A stretch of 64,000 nt of DNA from Phalacrocorax aristotelis (lineage: Eukaryota > Chordata > Aves > Suliformes > Phalacrocoracidae): NCBI RefSeq assembly GCF_949628215.1, contig NC_134276.1, positions 134,602,125 to 134,666,124 on the forward strand. Reading direction: 5' to 3'. Within the stretch, counting starts at the first letter, position 1. Every line of letters starts with the position of its first letter. Made by a program: the position numbers and the translations under genes. Under the pieces are notes generated by a model. The model worked only from the letters and a program-made list of their open reading frames with translations. It made no database searches and was not told the origin of the DNA. Of the stretch, positions 23,201-34,331 are shown in pieces.

Positions 23201-26200
23201 TCACTGAAGGAAAGGACAAGAGGCTCAGGGAGGGGGACTGGGTTACTGCTGCACCTAGTCATACAGCTCCATCCACACCCTGTTTGGGGAAAGGAGTCGA
23301 GCCAAAGATTAGTTGCCTTCAGATGATGTGCTCTCTTTACAGCTGGTAGAGCTGTACAGCTTTGAGCAACTAGAAGCCTACTTCTGAAGCAGGCTGCAAC
23401 AGGCTTCAGAGAACAAGCCCAGACAGAGATTTCTGGTAAAATCTTCATCTCCATGGCAGCACTACCAATCTGTTCTGGTGCTCAGATCCAGAGAGAATAG
23501 GCTCTCTCTATGCTCTTTTTTCATTTTGGAGCCCAGCTGCATTGTGACTCTCAAGTATGAACCTGTTTGCTGTCTCTCTTGTATTCAGTCGTTTTAACAA
23601 TGACAGATTTGCAAGCAGCCAGTCAAACATGCTTTTGTCACAGTTACAGCCCTGGTCGTCTTTCCATCTGTTTAGACTTCTGATTCCTCTGTTGTATCTG
23701 CTATTCCACTTAAGCATCTATCTGGTCCATGGTTTGTATAGAGATCCAATAGACAATAAAGCTATCCTATTCACCTTTCCTCAGGCACTGAGGACACTGA
23801 AACCAGGTCACTTCTGCAGTGTAGTCCACAGCTGGAGGAGCTTTGTCATGCCATCTCTTTTTCTATACAGCTTTTGATTGGTAGCTGGCTTTGAGATGGC
23901 ATGGCTGCAAAACAGCAAGTGGCACAGAGACAGAGCCGGCATGAGTGCTGGGTGCTAACAGCAGCTCTCTGTATTAGTGCAGCACAGGCTTCTGGATTCG
24001 CAGTTCTGAATGAGGCAGCAGAATACAGACAGATTCTTCTCTTTAAATCTCTTTCTTTTCTCTTTCTCCTTTTTTTTAATTTCACAATGACTGCAGCAGC
24101 AAAAGCGACATCTTCCTGACCCCCAGAAGAACATGGGAAGCAACAGCAGCAGCAAAACTGAACCCCAGAATGCACGTGAGTGTCTGCTTCAGCCTAGGCC
24201 AAAGAGAATCAGTCCCATAAATCTGCAGCACTCCCCCAAATTCCCTTAGGAATAAAAGCGGAAATTGTTATCCAGGTTTGCCAGCTTTTATCCTTCCTAC
24301 TCTCAGGTTTGCAGCTGAAGGCAGTATTGCTGTGTCTAAGAGAGGATGTGATGAGGGGTTTGGGTACTCAAATGGAGTGAGAGCAGAACTTGCTCCAACT
24401 TGAGGGCTAGGATCTGTACGAAGGACTATTTTCTTGTTCATCAGGCTGTCTGGCTTGGGATTTGTATCCTCAAAATTAGAGGAGAAGGCAGGTAAACCTC
24501 TCTCTAGTCAGATGTTTATTTTGGGGTATTTAGAGGACTTCTTGTTAGATGCCTGTGTTTCAAGAGGTAGTAGAAGGGAGGGCAAGAGGCTAGCAAGTCC
24601 ATTCTTTTTCCCTTCCAGGCCGAAAGATGAAGCCTTTGCTTCCTCGCATCAACTCCTACCTGGTTCCGATCCAGTTTCCTTTGAGTCAGCCTCTTGTCTT
24701 GCAACCTTCTATGAAGGTTCCTTTATCTATGGCACAGGGAGCATCTCTCAACAGCTCAGAGACTTTCCGGGGCAATAAGCGTGTGCGCATTGCTCCAAAG
24801 GTTGGTTTCTTTTTTCTTGTTTTCTGAGGGTGGTTTTTTTTTTTTTGTCTGGCTCTTTTGGGAGGGGGGGTGGTGGTGTTTTGTGTGTGATGTGGGAGTT
24901 GTTTGTTTTTGTCTTTTTTCTTTTCTATAGTTCTTGCCTCCTGTGGGCCCTGTTCTTCATATGGTTCCTTTCTGCATCTTTACTAGGTGCTCTGAAACTC
25001 TAAGCTCATATTAAGGAACTGGCCAATGACAGTCCTTGCTGTCCTTTTCTGTCTCTAGGGTGACTTACCTGCTAGTTGACTTGCTATAAGCTTGTTACTG
25101 TAATTCACTAGTGGAGGGGACTCTACGGATTGGTCGAGACAATTGTTCTCTACTGCTTGGTTGTGAAGAAATAAGAATGGGAGAAATGGCTTTGTTCTGC
25201 CCCTCAAACATTCAGATTTTTAATATCTCTGAAGAGACATGTAACATAGGGAACTTCTTCTGAAAGAGCATTTATTTGCCTGTAGTCTCTTCCCAGATGT
25301 TTTCAGTACCTGCTGTTTGCAAATTCTGTGGAGTTCCCAGTTATTCTGGGATCAAGAAAAACAGCTCTTAAACAGATCTTACTCTTGGCATCTCACTGTG
25401 CTCCTGGATGCTTACACATTGCGAAGCTTTAACTTCTTCCACCCTGTCTAACCATAATCCTATTTTCCTTCATGTGCCTGCTGCTTTATGTTCTCTTCTG
25501 CTATGATTTATCTTTCTCTGTGCTCATTTTGTTATTTCACATGTAGGTAGTATAAGGAGGGATTAAAGGGTTGTACTTTTCCAGCAATACTCAGCACTGT
25601 TTCTGCCTGTACTCCTAGAAGTTCCTCTCAGCAGAAGCGCTCTGAAGGGCATGACTTCCAGTCACTTAGCTAAAATCCTTCCCATGTGATCTGTAGGCTT
25701 CTTTGATCACTGTATGAAGTAGATACAATCTCTATGCTGTTATAGTTACTGCTTTCTGAAGATCCTCCTTTTAACTGTTTTGCTCTCCTTAAGTGCCATT
25801 CTTTCTTTTCTTCCTTCCACTATCATTTAGATTTTGGGTGGGTTAGATCCTTGCTTACGGATGGTGTATCACTTGTGTTTCTTTGTAGATGTCACCTTCT
25901 ACAGAAGAGTCATCCTCTTTACCCATGGCTGTTGTCAAGGAGGAGAGTCAATGTGATGAAGGTTTATTTTCCCCAATCCATTCCCTAAAGGACAGCAGCT
26001 CCCAGCCTGGTGAGGAATCCGCTTCTTTCCCTGAGAGTGTCTGTATAAAGGAGGAAGAAGGGTCTCAGCTGGATGACTGGCTGTCCCCATTTGCCTCAAC
26101 CCTAATGGTAAAGGAAGAGCCAGGCTTGTTCCTCCCAGTCTCATCCACAAAGGAGAAGAAACAATTCACCATGCTGAAGTCACCGTCTAAGGGTGTTTCT

Positions 26201-26950
26201 GACACTTTAGTCATAAAGAGGCGGGAAAGGCGGGAAGTGGGCAGATCCAGAAGGAAACAACGCCTAGCATTGCCTTGCTCAGAAGAGCCTGTCCTTGTTT
26301 TGCCAGAAAGCAATGGCTTTGATCCTTTCCGGTTAGGGGCAGACACCCCCTTCCTACAGGAAAGCCAGCCTCTTGAGAATGTATCGCAGCTCAGCTGCTT
26401 GCAGGGGGAAGAGGGGCCCTTCAAAACACCAGTCAAGGAGATGTTCAGCAAATTGCCAGTTTCTTCCACTCCCAGCAAAGTCCCAGCAACTACTACCCCC
26501 CCACTAGGGGGCCTTGACCCCTGGAAGTCTGCATCCTTAGCCAAGGAAAGTCACGAGCTGGACTTCAGTCCAGTGAGAACCCCTCAGTTGCCATTCACAC
26601 CCCTCCAGGACAACCAGGACTTGCTGGGTTTTAACAGCACACCCCTTAAAAATCCCCTCTTTGAGTCCCCTCGGGAACTGCTAAATACAGAATCCAGTGA
26701 CATGGTGCATGTCCCCCTCACAAGCTCTCCAACTTTTATTCATGAGTCTACTAAGCAATCATCTGTTGAACTGCCAGCCTCTGGCTTTACTGAAAACCGG
26801 TCACTCATGGAGGGCCTGATCCTGGACACCATGAATGACAGTCTGAGCAAAATTCTTCTAGATATCAGCTTTCCTGGTCTTGAGGATGAAAACTTAGGAG
26901 CAGACATTAGTTGGTCTCAGCTTGAGACTAACAGACCTGAACTGAAGTAA
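19729..26950 (+). CDS. FOXM1: FOXM1 (forkhead box M1), complete coding region
   Basis: FOXM1 is the forkhead activator of G2/M genes (cyclin B1, PLK1, CENPs, Aurora kinases). Coding exons are 19729-20278, 21385-21533, 21746-21967, 22388-22516, 23104-23148, 24097-24175, 24619-24800 and 25889-26950, which join in frame to 805 codons. Human isoforms are 748-801. The N-terminus MRTSPHRPLILKRRKL and the block KFPAGIKIIDHPTMPNTQ form the autoinhibitory domain. The forkhead spans about residues 260-350 (RPPYSYMAMIQFAINSTEKK to the SFWTIHP wing), with recognition helix NSIRHNLSLHD. Three SUMO-type motifs follow (VKEE, IKEE, VKEE; K469, K506, K527). The C-terminal transactivation domain contains LILDTMNDSLSKILLDISFP. 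The fifth coding exon equals human alternative exon Va (A1). I saw no exon like human VIIa (A2). The gene is divergent from RHNO1. Confidence 0.98.
21385..21533 (+). CDS. FOXM1: FOXM1 coding exon 2
   Basis: Flanked by CAACAG and GTAAGT. It encodes LTNIQWLGKMRSDGL and the acidic KQDTEKENQ segment, matching human LSNIQWLRKMSSDGL. Confidence 0.96.
21746..21967 (+). CDS. FOXM1: FOXM1 coding exon 3, first half of forkhead
   Basis: 74 codons in phase 0 between CTCTCAG and GTAACA. An Ala/Thr/Ser-rich linker leads into SERPPYSYMAMIQFAINS and ends FKHVAKPGWK. Confidence 0.97.
22388..22516 (+). CDS. FOXM1: FOXM1 coding exon 4, recognition helix and wings
   Basis: 43 codons in phase 0 between TTCCCAG and GTGAGT. 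It begins with the DNA-reading helix NSIRHNLSLHDMF and ends LTLDQVFK. Confidence 0.97.
23104..23148 (+). CDS. FOXM1: FOXM1 coding exon 5, equivalent of alternative exon Va (A1)
   Basis: A 45-base, phase-0 cassette encoding PLDLGSPTSPEHSES, which corresponds to human PLDPGSPQLPEHLES. In human this exon is skipped in isoform B and kept in isoform C. Skipping here would keep frame and join VFK directly to QQKR. Confidence 0.93.
24097..24175 (+). CDS. FOXM1: FOXM1 coding exon 6
   Basis: It encodes QQKRHLPDPQKN and a Ser run, ending in phase 1 at GCAC|GTGAGT. The acceptor is a tandem CAGCAG, so use of the second AG would drop one Gln. Confidence 0.92.
24619..24800 (+). CDS. FOXM1: FOXM1 coding exon 7
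   Basis: It encodes RRKMKPLLPRINSYLVPIQ through NKRVRIAPK, matching human RRKMKPLLPRVSSYLVPIQ. The donor is the weak AAG|GTTGGT. Confidence 0.95.
25889..26950 (+). CDS. FOXM1: FOXM1 coding exon 8 (terminal), SUMO sites and transactivation domain
   Basis: 353 codons after TTTGTAG. It contains three psi-K-x-E motifs, the GPFKTPVKE and LDFSPV proline-directed phosphorylation-type sites, and the C-terminal activation domain, ending at TAA 26948-26950. Confidence 0.97.
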   Translation: MSPSTEESSSLPMAVVKEESQCDEGLFSPIHSLKDSSSQPGEESASFPESVCIKEEEGSQLDDWLSPFASTLMVKEEPGLFLPVSSTKEKKQFTMLKSPSKGVSDTLVIKRRERREVGRSRRKQRLALPCSEEPVLVLPESNGFDPFRLGADTPFLQESQPLENVSQLSCLQGEEGPFKTPVKEMFSKLPVSSTPSKVPATTTPPLGGLDPWKSASLAKESHELDFSPVRTPQLPFTPLQDNQDLLGFNSTPLKNPLFESPRELLNTESSDMVHVPLTSSPTFIHESTKQSSVELPASGFTENRSLMEGLILDTMNDSLSKILLDISFPGLEDENLGADISWSQLETNRPELK

Positions 26951-28110
26951 ACAGGCCTGAATTTGGCGTGTTCTGATATTATAGAAAGCACTCTACTCTT
27001 CTGAGATCTGTCCACGTAGTCCAGGAAGACTATCTACTTTTGACTAGTTCCCATGTCCATGGGAACAGAGGGCATTATTGACTCCTGCTAAGCTGGGAGA
27101 CAGGCCCATTGGCTGCTATGAGCTCCCTTTATAAGCTGCAATAGACTATTTATATGGAACAAGATAGAACCTCTCTAACCTTGTGCTAGAGGTAGAGTCC
27201 CTGGAGAGAGGTTACAAAGAGAACATCTAGGTAGGCCCTGAATGGCATTTGCTACTCAAGGTATCAGAGGAAATGTACATAACTGAGGAGTGCATCCAAT
27301 AGGAAGGAGATGGAACCTCCTCCTAGTTCTGTCCTTACTTCCCTTTACTTTGTTCTCTTATTACTTAGTATCTTCTGTGTAGTTTTAATGGCTGTAAATA
27401 CTGTACATTCCTTAAACTAGACCTTAATTATAATATTAATTTTATTCTTGTAGGGTTATGGGAATATTTGGGCTGGTAAAGGGTTTGACTTAGAGTGTTG
27501 TCCATATGTTCCACATTGTCTGTATTCTACTCTAGATGAGCGCCCAAAATACTCCCACCACCACCCCCTTCCCCACCTTATTTGACTTCAGAAAAATTGG
27601 TCTAGGCTGTTCTGAAGGTTGCTGGGGAAAAGATCTGAAAAATCACCTATATGTGACTCAAATCAAACTGAAACAGGTTGTTATCTGGATTGCAGCATAA
27701 AAATCTTGGTTTGGCTTCCTTTTCCCAGGCTGTAATAGAGAAGAGCTTGGATTAAGCTGTATATGCTCTACAGGTTCTAGAGTCCTATTACTATGTATGT
27801 AAAGGACTAGGTAGAGTCACTGTTGCGGTAAGATGGACTTCTGTTGAATGGTTAAAGCTGCCCTCATTACAAGCATCAGCTGAAAATGTAAAAAGGAACC
27901 TATAAAGCAAATGCTGGTATTTCCACTGAAAAGTCACCTCTGGAAACACAAGGTATGTTTTGCTTGGTGCAATAGGACAACTCATCCCAATTCTTTAGAA
28001 CGCATGTCAAAAGAAGATATTGCCATGGAAAAGACCTGATCCTTCTGCTTACAGACAAATGATGACTTGTGTATCTACACATTCAATAAAGCTTCTGTGG
28101 GTACACGGCA
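26951..28110 (+). other. FOXM1: FOXM1 3' UTR
   Basis: About 1.15 kb from the stop to just past the AATAAA at 28085-28090. It includes an AT-rich stretch near 27390-27450. No coding potential is seen. Confidence 0.75.
28085..28090 (+). terminator. FOXM1: FOXM1 polyadenylation signal
   Basis: Canonical AATAAA followed by T/GT-rich sequence (from about 28099). It is the first clear signal downstream of the FOXM1 stop. Confidence 0.75.
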
Positions 28111-31100
28111 GATTGTCTTTACTCTTTTCACTCTTAGCAGCATGCTCAGGCTGGGCCACAGCACGAAAAAAATTATTCTTTTTTTTTTTTCACTTGTCTA
28201 ATGTGTGTGCTTTCTGTGATCATTAGGACATTTTCAGTATTCCTTAGGCCATGTTGACTGTACAACATTGGATTTGGTTGCTCAACCCCTTGCTTCATAT
28301 AATATACTTTTTTTTCTGCTGCTTATCAGTAAATCCTGACTTTGCAAGTCAGAAACATACTAACAGACTAAAATATCAGAACACCACCAGCAGACTAGTT
28401 TCTGTATTGTAAAACCAAAACAAGTCTCACTCAAAAAAAATTATCTGTATTTCTGTCTTCCCCTATAAATACAAAATGAGATTTAGATGTGTGTGGTTTT
28501 CAGAATTGCAGTTCTCTTGTGTGCTTGTTAGAGCTTTTTGCCCTCAGAAGATGTTTTGAGCCCTTTGTGTTGATGATTATTTCAGTTTTTCTGGGAAAGA
28601 ATATTGGACTCCCTGATCTGCATTTCTGTCTGCCTAGCACATATAACTGCGCAGCTTGAGGCCACGAGTGAAAAATGTTTTATTGTGAATTTGAGACTAG
28701 TAGATTTTTGTCAGTGCTTAGAAGTTGAAGTTCCATCACTTCTGATTGAGTCTCAGGGTTTGCTTGCCTCTAAACAGGAAATGAGAAGACTTCAGAAAGC
28801 TGTTGGGTGCCAGTAGCCTTTCAAGTGTATTTTGTTTAGGATTGATTTGCCAATATTGCCTGTGAAGGCAGGAAGTCTTGATTCTTCTCCTGCAAATGTT
28901 TCTAGTAATGAGTTCATGTCCTCCAGCCTAGGTTGAAATTGTCATTCTCTGCTCAGGAAATCAGAATGGACTGCTGTGAAAACTGATCAAAGCTGCACAG
29001 CACATCTGGCTTCAGGGAGGAGAGGTGAGGGGAAAGCCTTAACCCTAGATCTAGGCCTAGGGGTAAGAAGAGATGCAGACAGAAGGTAAAACTGTGGTCA
29101 TGAGGCTGCAGAGGAGGCCCACTTTGTGGCTTGTGGCACTTTCTGCTAGTATATGTTACACAGCTGTCAACGCTCTACTTGGGTTTGTCAAGACATCCTA
29201 CCTCCCTTTCACCTCACTTCTTGCTCCTGCGAGGATGTGTACACACACAACTGACATCCAAGAGCCAACTAACTAAGGATCATGCCTCAAGTAAATTATT
29301 AAATGCTCTTGTCCTTGGGATGGTGAGATGGCATCAATTCCAGGTGGGTGACCCCTTGTCCCTGTCAGCCGAGGTGCTTTGATGGCCGCCTCACATATTT
29401 TGAACATAGTAATGCCAAAAACTAGTTTCCCCACCTGCTAAGTATTCCAATGGGAACCCCACTAGAGGGCAGTTATCTAAAAAAAGTGGGGGAATAACAG
29501 ATAAAAATCCCATTAAGCAGTCCCATCTACTATTCCCACAGCAGATTTCCCGGTGTTTTACCCAACCTAATTCAAAGCCCCACTCAGTGAGGACTTCATC
29601 AGAACCCTCAGGAAGATTACTTTATTTCCCTCCATCTGTAAGTGTTTGCCTGATATTTTGCCTGTATCCTTTCCCTAATTTCATCCTGTTACATTCACCA
29701 CTGTAGAGTTGTACAAAAAGCTATAAAGCCATCGCACCAGTGTCTGAGTGACTGCAGCCAGCTTGTTGAAAGTTATAAGTCTTGGCTGCTTCTGTTATTT
29801 CCCAGCAGGTATTTACATGTCATGATTTATGGGAATGAGTTGTTGCAGCATGTAAACTACTATGAAGAGAAGTTGTTCTAGTGTGGAAGCACGGATATTT
29901 GCATCTTTAGCAGTAAGAAGTTTCACATCTCTTGTCACAAAGTGAAAAGGACGCTTGCTCTTAATATCCCAGGCCTAGCCCACAGCAGATCTGCAAGATT
30001 AAATGATCAAGTGTTAGAAGGCAGATAAGTGTGGCATGAGGCAGAGAAGGGGGAAGCTGCCCTTCTAATCACTCAGGAAAGCAGCTGTTTGGAGGATGTC
30101 AGGTTAAATTGGCAGAGTTTGCTGGAGGTCATTGCTTAGGTATCCTATATTTTAGCAGGTGAACTGTTGAAGGGTGCCATTGCTCAGGAGTGAAGTGACA
30201 GACAAGATACCTGGAACTCAAGCACTTTGTACTTCCGGGCAAGTGTTAGAGGCACCTGCAGTGAGGTCATGGTGGGACCTGTGGAAGTGGGGCTGCAGTG
30301 TAGGAGTATTATGTTTCAAAAACACTTGTCATGAACCAACACCGTGATGGAGCTGCTGGGCAGAAGTAAAACTTTGTGTGAGAAACAAAACCGAAGGCAT
30401 TATTTTGGACTATGGGGAGCCAATTATTGAACTTGAGGTACATGGACACAGCAAGGAGTTGATTGAGCAGGACAGAAATTCTTCTGCAGTCAGGTGGATG
30501 TATAGTAGAGAACTTCTTGAGCACAAGCCCATCATCTTTTCCATTATGCAAAAGCATACACTCAGTGATCAGAGCTGAGCACCGATATGGCTGTCAGCCT
30601 TTGTTCTGCAGAAATTAGTTGAGTCAAATAAAGACACAGAAGTACACCTGTCTGAGAACAGAACACTCTGAACTTTGGACAGATACAGCCTCCAAGGAAC
30701 AAGAACCAGCCTGCAATCACCCTGTGTTCAGCTTAGCCCAGTGGAACCTGCACTGAAGGACTGCTGGGCCTGGTCTTGCCCCAGTCCTCATCCCCATTAT
30801 CAGGAGACTTACTTTGAGGAATAACAGTTGCCTTCTGTCAGGAGATGGTAAAAAAATACTAGGAGGCCATATCAGACACAGACCAGGAGACAATAGGGCA
30901 CTGCAGTAAGGCACAGCAACAACACCCTGTATAGGAGTAGATCATACACTGAAGTTTAGGGAGTTTGGGACACTGTATACAGGAGACTCAGACAGGTGGA
31001 AGCATATAGGTAATTGCATCATGGGATAGAAAGTATCATCCCATCCCCCCCCAGCTCTTGGCACAGACAGAACAGGTAACACTGTAGCATCATCCAAGAA

Positions 31101-34068
31101 TCAGAGTATTGATAACCTCTTCCAGAAAAGACATCCTCCTGTTATGCCTCTGCTTTAAAACAGCACAGCTCTTGGGCACCACTACAACAGCAGCAGCATT
31201 TATATAAGAAAAAGCAGTGCTTTTTGCCAGGTTCTCCCTCTGCAACTCTTTTCACTGAGTAACTACATTTTGAAATGAGAGGTTCTCTGGAAATTGTACA
31301 GGACCCACTTCCAGCTCTACCACATACCTCCATCCTTACTGCTAATCTGGTGTGATCACTTGAAGCTGTAGTCTGGCTTGGGAATAAGAGGGGATATATC
31401 AAGTCATACCTGCTCAGCAAGTGACAGCAATGAAGCAGTTTGACAGTGTTGTCAAAAAGAGTGTCTCTCAAAAGAGATCTATAGTTGTAACCAAGTGAAA
31501 TGCTTGGCTTCCACACAACAGTATTAGCAGGAGGGGAAAAGAAGTATTTTTGTAAGGAAGAATGGGGAACATGGTTAAGGTTTTGTGAATAAAATTGTAC
31601 TTCAGGCTTTTGGGACAGGGCAGTGTCAAGTCACAGGAAACAGGAGGTCTGTGTAGCATAGGGAGTTGTAACTGGGCAAAGAATTGAAGAAGTATTATGT
31701 TTGAGAGCAGAGCAATGAAGTAGGCTCAGATCAGAGGTGTATACAGAGGGAGAAGAGAGGTCAGAAGGCAGGTATCACCTGTCCCTCTGCAGGCTCAGTA
31801 TTTGGATTATAGTGTAGAGATGTGATCTTGTAAGATGGTGGATGTCTCTGCTCATCCTCCTTTGATAAGAGCAGAACTATACTTCTTGTCTTCTCATGAA
31901 CTTGTTGTAGCTCAAGAGCAGGTAGGCACAGTTCTTCACACATTTTGTGTAGCACTCCCCAGGTCTTCTCTGAATAATGTGCAAGAGCATCCCAAGACTG
32001 TCCTTGAGTTCTGGTAACAGAGCAGGCTGTTTAACATTTTCTAGCTAATGAAGGAAAACATTAAGATATAATTTTCAAAGGATCTGGGACACACAAATCT
32101 ACAGGGAGCCAGTGCGTGCTGCAGATGTTCTGCTCTGAAAATTCTGCTCTATGCCTGTCAAGAAGTGCAACAGATGCAAGGGGGAAGGTAATTTCTCTTC
32201 ACCGGTTCTCCATTTTGTCATCTAAAAAGGACTGGATGTCCCTTGACATGAGGTGAGTAAAGATGATTGCCACCTTTTTGTTATTACAACTTGGCTGTTG
32301 GAGAAGAACTTGAGCCCTTCCCCATATGGAAGAAAGAGACCCTGTTTTACAACCCAGCAGTCTTCTTGTGAGGGTCACAGGTCTTCATTTCTACCAGAGG
32401 CCAGTCTAGATCTAAACAAAGGTGAAAATTTCTTTTTTTAGTAAAATACCTGACTTCCTCTTCAAAATGCGTTATGGATTCAGAGAGCATAATGACAAGC
32501 TTGAAAAATGTGAGCTTGTTCCTGAACAGAAATAGCCTCCCTCCCCCCTCCTTTTTTCAGCAGCAGTGAGCTACAACTGGATAAAAAAGATATTCAGGGT
32601 ATAACAAAGCATTAGCTGCCTGAGATTATGAAGAAAGTGTCCCGCTTCACTAGTCAGACTGGTTTCTTGCTTTGATACAAGCAGAGTTTCAGAACTTATT
32701 TCTGTTGGAAATAGTTTTCCAGGAGAGGAGAGGAGGTGTCTCTACATTTCCCTCCACAACCCCAAGTGTTTGCATGCAGACCAGGATGATTCCCAGCTTC
32801 CAAACCCCTACCCCACCTGCTAGACGATTTTGGTGAACATAAGCTTGCCCTTTGTAGACCTTCATCCACTCCCTCTCAGCCCCTCCCCCCCCGCCCCATT
32901 TTCTACACATCTTAATCACTCTCTGTTTCTGCTTCAAAGGCCGCTTGGGACCCTAGTAATTTCTTTATGAATTCAAATCACAGGGTAGCCTTAAAATTTT
33001 GGAGAATTAACAGTGTTTGACATATTTAGCATCCAATGATAAGAGGGGGAGAAAGGTCAGGAATGCAGCAGAACTGACACCATAAAGCGCATGGCTTACA
33101 ACTTGTGGGTTCCCTGAAGATGCTTTCAGGATCAGTATGCCTTTCCAAGTATTTGCAAATAATGATATCAATGCCACAGATGGTCTGGTCTCAGGAGCTC
33201 CATCCTGTAGCTAATAGTGCTTGACAGGCTGCACTCTGCTGTGCATACCCATGGGACTTCCATACTACAATGATAAGAGCCATTTTGCCATTTCCCATAG
33301 ACGATTCTCAGTTTCACTTAGTTTGCTGTTTTTATTAAACTCTTGATTGCTGGAGTCAGGAGATCATGAGATAATCTCAGTTTCATTCAAATCATGCCAA
33401 GACCTAGCCATCAAGAATGCAAAGAACAGCTGGGTGATACAATGTATGAATGCATCCTAGAGGCTAAGAAACCAAAGGAACCCAGTACGTCTCATCTCCT
33501 CAGACTCTATCAGTCTCAGATAGAGTTATTCTTGTTCTCCTGGGGAGGGAAGGGGCAGGGAACACAGGAAATTCAGTTGAGTTCAGTTACTTCTATAAAT
33601 GACAGCACAAGAATTTTGCTTAGGTTAAAAAAACTATTTTATAGCAAACCTTCTGCTGAAAAGACCTAGGGCCTCCCTGCTGTGGAGGGAGTTTGTCTGG
33701 GTGTCCTTCCTGGCTTTGAGGTATCCCTTTTTACGAGCTGAACCAAAATTTTCCAATTTTCGGCTGTTATATACATTCTTTAAAAAAAATCTATTTCACA
33801 GCCTTAGCAGAGACATAGTTGGCAACTAAAACCTGAGAGAAGATTTGTTCAGTACATACAGAGTGTGGTCTAGCACAGACTTGCTGGAGTATATGGAGAT
33901 TTCTTTGTGAACTTGTTCTTCACAACTGCCAGCAGCTGAGCATGGGAACATGAGCTCTCTTGTATCCTAGGGACTTCTACTGGGCTTCAGGGAGCGAATG
34001 ACAGGAAGGAGGACCTTGATGAGAAGAAGGTGACTCGAAGAGCCACATGGAGACAGGGTTCAGAAGGC

Positions 34069-34331
34069 ATAGAATCACAGAATCATAGAATCATTTAGGT
34101 TGGAAAAGACCTTTAAGATAATTTGGGTCCAACTGTAAAACTAATACTGCCAATTCCACCACTAAACCATGTCCCTAAGCACCATGTCTACAGGTCTTTT
34201 AAATACCTCTAGGGCTGGTGACTCAACCACTTCCCTGGGCAGCCTGCTCCAATGCTTGATAACCCTTTCAGTGATGAATTTTTTCCTAATATCTAATTTA
34301 AAGCTCCCCTCATGAAACTTGAGGCCATTTA
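34069..34331 (-). mobile_element. CR1 LINE 3' fragment (antisense)
   Basis: It begins with the inverted CR1 tail (AGAATCACAGAATCATAGAA) and continues with hallmark text such as GGTTGGAAAAGACCTTTAAG, CCATGTCCCTAAGCACCA and CAACCACTTCCCTGGGCAGC. Only about 260 bases of the 3' end remain. Confidence 0.95.
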
